DNA of 44,459 bases. It comes from Actinoplanes auranticolor. GTDB taxonomy: Bacteria; Actinomycetota; Actinomycetes; Mycobacteriales; Micromonosporaceae. Positions 34,884 through 43,079 of the stretch are shown here, piece after piece; within the stretch, counting starts at the first letter, position 1; each line of letters opens with the position of its first letter. The notes under the pieces are model-generated. The model had not been told where the DNA came from. It ran no database searches and saw nothing but the letters and a program-made list of their open reading frames with translations. Location of the stretch: NCBI RefSeq assembly GCF_018332655.1, contig NZ_BOQL01000093.1:1-44459 (forward strand), written 5' to 3'. The translations under genes and the position numbers were made by a program.

Positions 34884-36100
34884 CCGGCACCCAGGCGCCG
34901 ACCCTTCTCGATCTCTTCTCGGCCCGCTGGGCCGACGACCCGTACGGGATGTACCGGCATCTGCGCGAGCGGACCCCCGTGTTCTGGGACGAGATCATGC
35001 GCAGCTGGGTCGTGCTCGGCTACGACGACATCGCGCGTTTCGGCAAGGACGACCGGCTCTCCGGTGCCCGCATCGTGGGCTTCAGTGAGTCGTTGCCGGC
35101 GGACATCCGTGCGGAGATGGCGCCGTTGACCGGTGTCCTGTCCGACATGATGCTGTTCAACGAGCCGCCCCGGCACACCCGGCTGCGTCAGCTCGTCAAA
35201 CCGGGCATGACCCCCCGCTACGTCCGCGAATTGCGGCCGTTCATCACCGCGGTGGCCGACGACCTGCTCGACAAGGTGGCCGGAAGCGGCCGGATCGACA
35301 TCATCCATGACTACTCCGAGCCCCTCACCAGGGCGGTGATCTCCCGCATGACCGGAGTCCCCGAGCACGCCATGCCCTTGCTCGAGTCCTGGAAGGGGCT
35401 GCTTCCCGAGTACTTCAGCCAGTCCCGCACCGAGATCCCCCGGGTCGAGAAGCTGCGGTGCGTGTTCGCCGAGGGTGCGCAGGCCCGGCGCAGCGGCACC
35501 GGCCACGACGTGTTCAGCAGGATGATCGGCGAACAGTTGCACCGGGTCGACGCCGACGACGAGGAGATCTTCGCCAACTTCCTGCTGCTGATCGACGCCG
35601 GACAGGCCACCACGACACACCTCATCGGTAACGCGGTGCTGGCCCTGACCCAGCAGCCGGACCAGCTGCGCCTGCTGCGCGAGCGGCCCGAGCTGGCCAC
35701 CGGGGCAGCCCAGGAACTGATGCGCTTCGACAGCTCAGTGCAGTTCACCACCCGGGTCGCGTCGACCGATATCGAGGTGGCGGGGCACCGGATCCGTGCC
35801 GGGGAGTCGGTCACCCTGGTACTCGGATCGGGCAACCGCGACCCGCGGCACTACCCCGACCCGGACCGGATCGACATCACCCGCAAGGCCTCGGACCACC
35901 TGTCGCTGGGCCACGGCATCCATTACTGCCTCGGCGCCGCGCTCGCGCTGGCCGAGATCGAGATCGCCCTGGTGCGGCTGCTGGACCGGACCAGCTCCCT
36001 CGAGCCGGCCGCGGCGAGGCAGGACTGGCTGGAAAGCATCAACTTCCGCTTCCTCAAACGACTGCCGATGCGTTTCACGCCGGCACCCGCCCACGCCTGA
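34880..36100 (+). CDS. Cytochrome P450 with altered I-helix motif
   Basis: This 406-aa soluble bacterial P450 shows the C-helix motif PPRHTRLRQLV, ExxR as ELMR (in QELMRFDSS), and the heme loop LGHGIHYCLGAALALAE with the Cys ligand near residue 353. The usual first Phe of the heme motif is Leu. The I-helix reads DAGQATTTHLIGN, with Ala where most P450s have Asp or Glu before the TT pair. That acidic residue normally helps proton delivery during oxygen activation, so the reaction may be atypical. It is coupled to the thioesterase before it (ATGA overlap) and ends 10 bases before the carbamoyltransferase. Its likely role is oxidation, coupling or hydroxylation of the peptide or a carrier-bound residue. 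Confidence 0.92.
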   Translation: MTGTQAPTLLDLFSARWADDPYGMYRHLRERTPVFWDEIMRSWVVLGYDDIARFGKDDRLSGARIVGFSESLPADIRAEMAPLTGVLSDMMLFNEPPRHTRLRQLVKPGMTPRYVRELRPFITAVADDLLDKVAGSGRIDIIHDYSEPLTRAVISRMTGVPEHAMPLLESWKGLLPEYFSQSRTEIPRVEKLRCVFAEGAQARRSGTGHDVFSRMIGEQLHRVDADDEEIFANFLLLIDAGQATTTHLIGNAVLALTQQPDQLRLLRERPELATGAAQELMRFDSSVQFTTRVASTDIEVAGHRIRAGESVTLVLGSGNRDPRHYPDPDRIDITRKASDHLSLGHGIHYCLGAALALAEIEIALVRLLDRTSSLEPAAARQDWLESINFRFLKRLPMRFTPAPAHA

Positions 36101-36110
36101 GAGGTACGCC

Positions 36111-37034
36111 ATGGTGGTCAGGAACCACAGCGTCGTCTCCATCGACGACCTGGACGACGAGGCGCTGCGCTGGATCGTGGAGCGCGGGGCGGCCCACTCG
36201 GCCGGCCGGGTGGACCGGTCCCGGCCGCTCGACGGCCAGGTCATCGGGCTGCTCTTCCAGCTCACGTCGACCCGCACCCGGACCGCCTTCTCCGCGGGCG
36301 CGCTGCGGCTCGGCGCCGGCCTCGTCACCTACGGGCCGAACGACCTGCAACTCAACACCGGCGAGTCGACCCGCGACACCGGCGTCGTGTTCGGCTCCAT
36401 GTTGGACGGCCTGGTGGCGCGGGTGGATCTGCACAACCAGCACCTGTACGAATGGGCCGGCGGCTTGAGCGTGGTGAACGCGATGAGCGTCGACGAACAC
36501 CCCACCCAGGCGCTCACCGACCTCACCACGATGATCGGCCACTTCGGCCGGACCGAGGATCTGCGAGTGCTCTACGTCGGTGAAGGCAACAACACCGCCG
36601 TCGGGCTCGCGCTCGCCCTCATGCGGTGCCCCGGTAGCCACCTGGAGCTGCGCACCCCGCCCGGATACGGCGTCGGACCGGACATCCTCGCCCGGGCCCG
36701 GGCCCGGGCCGCCGCCGGTGCCACCGTGACCGAGCGGCACGACATGGCCGACGTGGCGGACGGTTTCGACGTCATCTACACCACCCGGTGGCGCACCACC
36801 GGGACCAGCAAGCCGGACGCCGACTGGATGACGATCTTCCGGCCCTTCCAGGTGGACAAGCACCTGTGGGACGGCAACCCGAACGCCGTGCTCATGCACG
36901 ATCTACCGGCCCACCGCGGTGAGGAAGTCACCGCCGAACTGCTCGACGGCCCGCTCAGCATCGCGTTCACTCAGGCGGCGAACAAGATGTACAGCGCGAT
37001 GGCGGTGCTCGAGTGGTGCCGGCGGGACACATGA
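36111..37034 (+). CDS. Ornithine/aspartate-type carbamoyltransferase, likely tailoring
   Basis: This 307-aa transcarbamoylase has the carbamoyl-phosphate loop STRTRT (near residues 51-56), a HPTQALTDL motif near 129-137 and LPAHRGEEVT near 264-273. In ornithine carbamoyltransferases the last motif is preceded by His-Cys; here it is His-Asp (HDLP), so the acceptor site differs. The ATG at 36111 follows GAGG at 36101-36104. The open frame extends further upstream, but that region belongs to the P450 gene. It ends in an ATGA overlap with the second thioesterase. The placement inside the NRPS unit argues against arginine biosynthesis. As with VioL of the viomycin pathway, it may carbamoylate the beta-amine of a Dap residue or another amine, giving a ureido group. 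Confidence 0.88.
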   Translation: MVVRNHSVVSIDDLDDEALRWIVERGAAHSAGRVDRSRPLDGQVIGLLFQLTSTRTRTAFSAGALRLGAGLVTYGPNDLQLNTGESTRDTGVVFGSMLDGLVARVDLHNQHLYEWAGGLSVVNAMSVDEHPTQALTDLTTMIGHFGRTEDLRVLYVGEGNNTAVGLALALMRCPGSHLELRTPPGYGVGPDILARARARAAAGATVTERHDMADVADGFDVIYTTRWRTTGTSKPDADWMTIFRPFQVDKHLWDGNPNAVLMHDLPAHRGEEVTAELLDGPLSIAFTQAANKMYSAMAVLEWCRRDT

Positions 37035-37798
37035 CCGATCCGTGGCTCCGTGTCCACCGGCCCCGCCCGGACGCGTCACGGCAGCTGGTCTGCTTCCCCC
37101 ACGCCGGCGGTTCGGCCGCGGTGTACCGGTCCTGGGCCGACGAGCTCCCGCCCACGATCGAAATGGCCGTCGTGCAGTATCCGGGCCGGCACGACCGGTA
37201 CGCCGAGCCGCTGCCGACCGACCTTCCGGCGCTGGCGGCGGACATCGTCCCCGCTGTGCTGGCCCGGGCACACCGGCGCACTGCGTTCTTCGGGCACAGT
37301 ATGGGGGCGACAGTGGCCTTCGAGGTCGCCCGGCGGATGACCGCGGTGCCGGACCGGTTGTTCGTGTCGGCCCGCAAGGCGCCATCGGCAGCGGCCGGGC
37401 CGGTCCCGCCGGTCTCGCAGAGGACGACGCCGGACGACGACGAGCAGCTCCGGCACGAGCTGCGCCGGATCGGCGGCGCGAGTCCCGCCTGGCTGGACGA
37501 CGACGAGCTCTGGGCCCTCGTGCTTCCGGTGCTGCGCAACGACAGCCGGATGTCCCGGGCCTACCACTACCGGCAGGGGCCACCTCTGACCTGCCCGATC
37601 ACCGCGATCGTGGGCGACGCGGATCAGGCGGTCGGCCCGGCCGACGCCGCTCGGTGGCGGATGCACACGGTCGGCGGGTTCGACCTGCGGGTGCTGCCCG
37701 GTGACCACTTCTACTACCGCCACTCCCTACCCCCGTTGATCCAGCTGCTGAGCTCCTGGGGGTCCCGTGCCAGCCAACCCACCGGGAAGGTCCGATGA
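37031..37798 (+). CDS. Type II thioesterase (alpha/beta hydrolase), copy 2
   Basis: This 255-aa protein is similar in layout to the thioesterase at 34119: LVCFPHAGGSAAVYRSWADEL near the N-terminus, VQYPGRHDRYAEPL, nucleophile elbow FFGHSMGATVAFEVA, acid in IVGDADQAVG, and His in LPGDHFYY. The ATG at 37031 overlaps the carbamoyltransferase stop by four bases and is preferred over an upstream in-frame GTG at 37013 inside that gene. Its own stop overlaps the start of the bimodular NRPS. Two external thioesterases in one operon may divide editing between the two NRPS proteins or the free carrier protein; this is inference. Confidence 0.92.
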   Translation: MTDPWLRVHRPRPDASRQLVCFPHAGGSAAVYRSWADELPPTIEMAVVQYPGRHDRYAEPLPTDLPALAADIVPAVLARAHRRTAFFGHSMGATVAFEVARRMTAVPDRLFVSARKAPSAAAGPVPPVSQRTTPDDDEQLRHELRRIGGASPAWLDDDELWALVLPVLRNDSRMSRAYHYRQGPPLTCPITAIVGDADQAVGPADAARWRMHTVGGFDLRVLPGDHFYYRHSLPPLIQLLSSWGSRASQPTGKVR

Positions 37799-40700
37799 AC
37801 GCAGTACAGCCCCTACCTCAGCAATTCGCCCGTCAGGCGGCCGCCACCCCCGAGGCCGTCGCCGTCGTCGGTGACGACAGCACCGTCACCTACGCGGCCC
37901 TCGACCGCTGGTCCGGTCAGCTGGCGTACCTGCTGACCAAGGCCGGCGTCACGGCCGAGACTCCAGTCGCCGTACGGCTGCCCCGCGGCACCGGACTGGT
38001 CGTGGCCCTGCTGGCGATCTGGAAGGCCGGTGGCGTCTACGTGCCCCTCGACCCGGAGCACCCGGCGGCGCGTACCGCGGAGGTACTTGCCGGCACCCGG
38101 GCCTCGGTCCTGGTGAGCGACGTGGACAAGGCTGAGGCCGGCATCCGTACCCTGGTGCTGGACCCGGCGCTGGAGCTTCTGCGTGACCGGCCCGTCGCTA
38201 GGCCGGACGTTCAGGTCACCGCCGAGCACGCGGCATACGTTCTGTACACGTCGGGCTCCACCGGCCGGCCCAAGGGTGTGGTGATCACCCACGGCGGCAT
38301 CGCCAACCGGGTCGCGTGGACCGTCGACACGCACCGGTTGGGCGCGGCCGACCGGGTGCTGCAGAAGACCGCGATCACTTTCGACGCGGCGGGCTGGGAG
38401 ATCTTCGCGCCTCTGGTGTGCGGTGGCACGGTGGTGCTGGCACCGGTGGGAGCGGAACGCGATCCCGGTGCCATCGTCCGCGCGGTCGCACGGCATGACG
38501 TCACCGTGCTTCAGGTGGTGCCGTCGGTGCTGCGCCGGTTGGTCGCCGAGCCCGGCTGGGAGCGCTGCGACAAACTGCGGCTGCTCTTCAGCGCCGGGGA
38601 GCCGCTGCACGCCGAGTTGGTGCAGAAGTTCCTCGCGCTGGTCGAGGACGGCGACGACGAGATCGAGGTGTGGAACACCTACGGCCCGACCGAGTGCTCC
38701 ATCGACGTCACCGCGCACCGATTCGACCTGTTCCAACGGTCCGGGCCGGTGTGCATCGGCCGGCCCGTCGACGGGATGCGCGTGCTGATCATGGCGCCCG
38801 ACGGCACGGAGGCGGCACCGGACGAGCCCGGTGAGCTCATGGTCGGTGGCATCGGCGTCGCCCGCGGCTACCTGGGAAGCCCGGCCCTGACCGCGGCCCA
38901 GTTCGTGCCGGACCCGACCGGTGTGCCGGGGCAGCGGCTGTACCGGACCGGTGATCGGGCCCGCCGGCGCGCCGACGGGACACTGGACTACCTGGGCCGG
39001 ATCGACCACCAGGTCAAGATCAACGGGGTACGGATCGAACCGGGTGAGGTCGAGGCCGCACTCGCCGCCCATCCCGACGTGATCGAAGCCGTCGTCGTGC
39101 CGTACCGCATGACCGACGGCACCACCCGGCTCGCCGCCCATGTCCGGGGCCGGGCGACCACCGGACAGCTCCGGGCCTTCCTGCTCGACCGGTTGCCGGA
39201 GACGTACCTGCCGGCGGCCTTCATCGCCGCGGAGCAGTTCCCCACCACATCCAGCGGCAAGATCGATCGGGCCGCTCTCAGCTCGGCCGACGTGGCGCCA
39301 CGGCCCTACACGGAGCCCGTGTCCGCGGCCCAGCGACTCGTCGCCGATCTCTGGCAGGACCTGCTGGACACCGGGCCGGTCGGCCGCGACGACGACTTCT
39401 TCGCGCTCGGCGGCACCTCGCTGCAGCTGATCAGGCTGGCCAACCAGCTACGGCGGGCGGGACACGAGATCTCGTTGCGCAGCCTGCTCGCCGCGCCGAC
39501 CCTGACGGAACAAGCCGGTCTGCTCACCGGCGTCGAGACCCCTGACCCGGAGATCCGGCCGGTGCCGCGCGGCGGACCACTGCCGCTGTCGGCGGGCCAG
39601 CGCCGGTTGTGGATGCTCGACCGGCTGGAGCCGTCCTCCCGGGAATGGGTGACCGGCGTCTTCCTGCCCGTGCCGTACGGCACCACCGAGGCCGTCGTGC
39701 GGCGCTCCCTCGACGAGTTGATCGCCCGGCACGAGGCCCTGCGCACCCGCTTCGTCCTGCTCGACGGCGAACCGGTGCAGATTGTCGACCCGCCTCGAGC
39801 CGTACCGCTGCGGGTCGAGCACGCCGGACCCGACGCGATCGGCGCGCTGGTGGAACAGGAGGCCGCGGCTGGATTCGATCTGGAGTCCGGGCCGATGGCG
39901 CGCGCGTTGCTGGCGATGCCCCGGGCGACGGCCGCCGAACCGGTCCTCGTCCTGCTCACCCATCACATTGCCGCCGATGGTTGGTCGGCCGCCGTGCTGC
40001 GCCGCGAGTATCAGGAAATCGTCGCCGGACGGGGCGCCGCCCTGGCGCCGCCACCGGTGCAGTACGCGGATTTCGCGGTCTGGGAACAGACCCGGCTCGA
40101 CGAAACGGCCAAGCAGCGGGCGCTCGCACACTGGCGGACCACACTGGACGGAGCCGAGCCCACCGAGCTGCCCACCGACCGGCCCCGGCCACCGGTCCGC
40201 GACCCCCGCGGCGCGGTCATCACCTTCACCGTCCCGGCCGGCACCGTGAGTGGACTGGCGGAGATCGGCCGCACGACCGGCGCCACCATGTTCATGACGA
40301 CCCTGACTGCCTTCGCGACCGGGCTGGCCCGCCAGACCGGCCGCTGGGACGTCACGATCGGCACGCCGGTCGCGGGTCGTGACCGCCCCGAACTGGAAGA
40401 CGTGGTCGGCTTCTTCCTCAACAACCTGGTGCTGCGCTGTGACCTCGACCGCGGGCTGTCGTTCACCGACTCGGTGAGCAGGATCCGTGACACGTGCCGC
40501 GCGGCCTTCGCCCATCAGGACCTCCCGTTCGACAGCGTGGTAGCCGAACTCGCGCCGACGCGGGACCGCTCACGGACCCCGCTCTATCAGATCGCGTTCG
40601 ACTTCCACGACCGGCGGCACACCGGGTTGCCGGACGATCCCACCGAACTGCGCGCCCTGGTGGAGTCGTCCACGATCGCCAAGACCGATCTCACTCTCTA

Positions 40701-42762
40701 CCTGCGGGAGCTCGTCGACGGGAGGCTGTTCGGTGTCCTCGAGTACGCCACCTCCTTGTTCGATCCCGCCACCGTACAGCGGGTCGCGGATGACCTGGAA
40801 CGGCTGCTGGCCGAGGCCGCCGCCGCGCCCGGAACCCCCCTCGCAGAGCTCGGCCTCCTGTCGACGACGGAACAGGACGCCATCATCGCCGCGGGCCGCA
40901 ACCCGGTCGCCCCCGTCACGGACTCCGTGCTGGACCGGTTCGAGGCGCGGGCCGCCGCGGTGCCGGACTCGGTCGCCGTGATCGCCGCCGACGGATCGCT
41001 GAGCTTCCGCGAACTCGACGAGCGGGCCGGCCTGCTGGCCGGGCACCTGCATGCGCTCGGCGTGCGACCGGGCGACACCGTGGGGGTGCTGCTCGACCGT
41101 GGCGTCGACCTGCCGGCGGCGTTCCTGGCCGTCTGGAAGGCGGGCGCCTGCTACCTTCCGCTCGATCCGGCGGCTCCACCGCCGCGGGTCGCGACGGTCC
41201 TCGCCGATGCCGCCGTACCGCTGCTCGTCACCGGTGGGAGTCACCCCGGCCGGCTCGCGGGTGCCCTGCCGGCAACCGTGACGGTGCTCGATGTCGGACG
41301 CGAGGCCACCGGGCCGGTCCCCGGTGCGCTGCCACCGCGTACGGACAACACGCTCGAGGATCTCGCGTACGTGATCTACACCTCCGGTTCCACCGGCACC
41401 CCGAAGGGCGTGCAGATCACGCACGGCGCGCTGGCCAACCACATCCGGTGGGCGGTCGACGAGCTGGCCTCCCAGGGCTCCGGCGGCGGAGCGGTCTTCT
41501 CGTCCGTCGCCTTCGACCTGGTGGTACCGAACGTGTGGGCGCCCCTGCTGGCCGGGCAGCCGACCCGGTTGCTGCCCCAGGACATGGACCTCACCGAGCT
41601 CGGCGCCCGGCTGCACGAGGCGGCACCGTTCGCGTTCCTCAAGCTCACCCCGGCACACCTGCGGGTGCTGGCCGACCAACTCGCTCCGGCGCAGCTCGCC
41701 GGGCTCGCCCAGGTCGTCGTGGTCGCCGGTGAGGTGCTGCCGGTGCCGGTGGCCGAGCAATGGGCCGGCTTGCTCGGTCCCGGCCGCCTGATCAACGAGT
41801 ACGGCCCGACCGAGACCACCGTCGGAGCCTGTACCCATCCGGTTACCGCGGGAGACGATTCGGTGGCGGTGCCCATCGGCCGGCCGCTGCCGGGCGTGGA
41901 CATGCACGTTCTCGACGACCGGATGCGCCCGGTGCCGGTCGGGGTCATCGGCGAGTTGTACGTGGGCGGCCTCGGCGTGGCCCGCGGCTACCGGGGCCGG
42001 CCGGCGCTCACCGGCGAGCGTTTCCTGCCCCACCCGTACGGGCCGCCCGGCGCCCGCATCTACCGCACCGGCGACCTGGCCCGGATGGTGCCAGGCGGCG
42101 TGATCGACTTCGTCGGCCGGATCGACGACCAGGTCAAGATCCGCGGCTACCGGGTGGAGCCCGGCGAGGTGGCCGCGGTGGTGACAGGGCACCCGGATGT
42201 CCGCGAGGCCGTGGTCGTGGTGGATCGCACGGCCGGCACCGACGTACGCCTGGTCGCCTATTGCGTGCCCGCGATCGGCCTGCCCGACACGTCGCTGCTC
42301 TCGGCCACGGTCATCCACCACTGCGCTCAGCGGTTGCCGGACTATCTGGTTCCCGCCGTCGTCGTCGTCGACGCGATACCGCTGACCGCCAACGGCAAGC
42401 TGGACCGCCGCGCCCTGCCCGCCCTGGCTGACGTCGCCGGGACGGTCACGGACGCGCCGGTCGGCATCGTCGAGGAAAGGATCGCGGGCATCTTCGCCGA
42501 CCTGCTGGGAGCCGAGGCCGGCCGCTCCGGTGACTTCTTCGCCCGCGGCGGCAACTCCATCCTGGCGATCCGCCTGACCGCCGCCGTTCAATCCGCCTTC
42601 GACGTGAATCTGCCCATCCGCGCCGTCTTCGAGCGACCCACGGTGACCGGTCTCGCCGCGGCGGTCGAGGCGGAGATCCGAGCCGAAGCCGACCGGATGT
42701 CCGCGGCCGAACTGGTCGCCGGCGCGTCGCATCCGGGCGATGGCCGCCCCCGCACGTCGTGA
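37795..42762 (+). CDS. Bimodular NRPS A-T-C-A-T, probable initiation protein
   Basis: This 1655-aa protein has domains at roughly A1 1-495, T1 Ser542 (GGTS), C 593-1035, A2 1044-1545 and T2 Ser1588 (GGNS). The C domain has an intact HHIAADG (His723-His724) of ordinary LCL type. There is no N-terminal C domain and no TE, so it should load the first residue and hand a dipeptide to another NRPS, most likely the C1 domain of the hexamodular protein. The A1 code reads DAWQFATIDK, close to the known Gln pattern DAWQFGLIDK. A2 reads DLPKVAEVGK, identical to A2 of the large NRPS and near Asn codes such as DLTKLGEVGK. The charged C-terminal tail after residue 1620 could be a docking segment. The ATG overlaps the thioesterase stop. 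No E domain is present. Confidence 0.96.
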   Translation: MNAVQPLPQQFARQAAATPEAVAVVGDDSTVTYAALDRWSGQLAYLLTKAGVTAETPVAVRLPRGTGLVVALLAIWKAGGVYVPLDPEHPAARTAEVLAGTRASVLVSDVDKAEAGIRTLVLDPALELLRDRPVARPDVQVTAEHAAYVLYTSGSTGRPKGVVITHGGIANRVAWTVDTHRLGAADRVLQKTAITFDAAGWEIFAPLVCGGTVVLAPVGAERDPGAIVRAVARHDVTVLQVVPSVLRRLVAEPGWERCDKLRLLFSAGEPLHAELVQKFLALVEDGDDEIEVWNTYGPTECSIDVTAHRFDLFQRSGPVCIGRPVDGMRVLIMAPDGTEAAPDEPGELMVGGIGVARGYLGSPALTAAQFVPDPTGVPGQRLYRTGDRARRRADGTLDYLGRIDHQVKINGVRIEPGEVEAALAAHPDVIEAVVVPYRMTDGTTRLAAHVRGRATTGQLRAFLLDRLPETYLPAAFIAAEQFPTTSSGKIDRAALSSADVAPRPYTEPVSAAQRLVADLWQDLLDTGPVGRDDDFFALGGTSLQLIRLANQLRRAGHEISLRSLLAAPTLTEQAGLLTGVETPDPEIRPVPRGGPLPLSAGQRRLWMLDRLEPSSREWVTGVFLPVPYGTTEAVVRRSLDELIARHEALRTRFVLLDGEPVQIVDPPRAVPLRVEHAGPDAIGALVEQEAAAGFDLESGPMARALLAMPRATAAEPVLVLLTHHIAADGWSAAVLRREYQEIVAGRGAALAPPPVQYADFAVWEQTRLDETAKQRALAHWRTTLDGAEPTELPTDRPRPPVRDPRGAVITFTVPAGTVSGLAEIGRTTGATMFMTTLTAFATGLARQTGRWDVTIGTPVAGRDRPELEDVVGFFLNNLVLRCDLDRGLSFTDSVSRIRDTCRAAFAHQDLPFDSVVAELAPTRDRSRTPLYQIAFDFHDRRHTGLPDDPTELRALVESSTIAKTDLTLYLRELVDGRLFGVLEYATSLFDPATVQRVADDLERLLAEAAAAPGTPLAELGLLSTTEQDAIIAAGRNPVAPVTDSVLDRFEARAAAVPDSVAVIAADGSLSFRELDERAGLLAGHLHALGVRPGDTVGVLLDRGVDLPAAFLAVWKAGACYLPLDPAAPPPRVATVLADAAVPLLVTGGSHPGRLAGALPATVTVLDVGREATGPVPGALPPRTDNTLEDLAYVIYTSGSTGTPKGVQITHGALANHIRWAVDELASQGSGGGAVFSSVAFDLVVPNVWAPLLAGQPTRLLPQDMDLTELGARLHEAAPFAFLKLTPAHLRVLADQLAPAQLAGLAQVVVVAGEVLPVPVAEQWAGLLGPGRLINEYGPTETTVGACTHPVTAGDDSVAVPIGRPLPGVDMHVLDDRMRPVPVGVIGELYVGGLGVARGYRGRPALTGERFLPHPYGPPGARIYRTGDLARMVPGGVIDFVGRIDDQVKIRGYRVEPGEVAAVVTGHPDVREAVVVVDRTAGTDVRLVAYCVPAIGLPDTSLLSATVIHHCAQRLPDYLVPAVVVVDAIPLTANGKLDRRALPALADVAGTVTDAPVGIVEERIAGIFADLLGAEAGRSGDFFARGGNSILAIRLTAAVQSAFDVNLPIRAVFERPTVTGLAAAVEAEIRAEADRMSAAELVAGASHPGDGRPRTS

Positions 42763-42809
42763 CCCTCCCACTGTTACCGCGATCGACAGCAGAAAGGTGC
42801 ATCCCCGCG

Positions 42810-43079
42810 ATGGAACCGGAGAAGTACTCGGCCGCACTGCTCGACTTCGTGTCGAGAGAATTCGCCCAGCCCGGCGACGACCTGGTCCTCGACCAGGACA
42901 CCCCGCTGGTGCAATCCGGCATCCTCGATTCGCTGAGGGTGGCCGTCCTGATGTCCTTCATCCAGCGTGAACTCGGCGTGCACGTGCCGTTCGACAAGAT
43001 CGACGGCCAGCATTTCAAAGACATCCGGACGATCTCGGAGATGTTGGCCGACGAGTCCGCGGACGGAGTCCGCGCATGA
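42810..43079 (+). CDS. Free-standing acyl/aminoacyl carrier protein
   Basis: This 89-aa acidic four-helix carrier has its phosphopantetheine attachment Ser41 in SGILDSLRVAVLMSFIQRELG. The DSL motif followed by a FIQRELGVHVPFDKI helix matches stand-alone carrier proteins that receive an amino or aryl acid from a separate adenylating enzyme. The ATG at 42810 has AAAGG at 42793-42797; an earlier in-frame ATG at 42759 overlaps the NRPS stop and gives a non-homologous extension. Its stop overlaps the halogenase ATG (ATGA), so the two are translationally coupled. It probably presents the halogenase substrate. No loading enzyme for it lies in this window. Confidence 0.88.
   Translation: MEPEKYSAALLDFVSREFAQPGDDLVLDQDTPLVQSGILDSLRVAVLMSFIQRELGVHVPFDKIDGQHFKDIRTISEMLADESADGVRA

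Noticed and set aside
40570..42837. Minus-strand open frame of 755 codons over the bimodular NRPS
   Set aside because: Antisense shadow of the C, A and T domains, with no family features.
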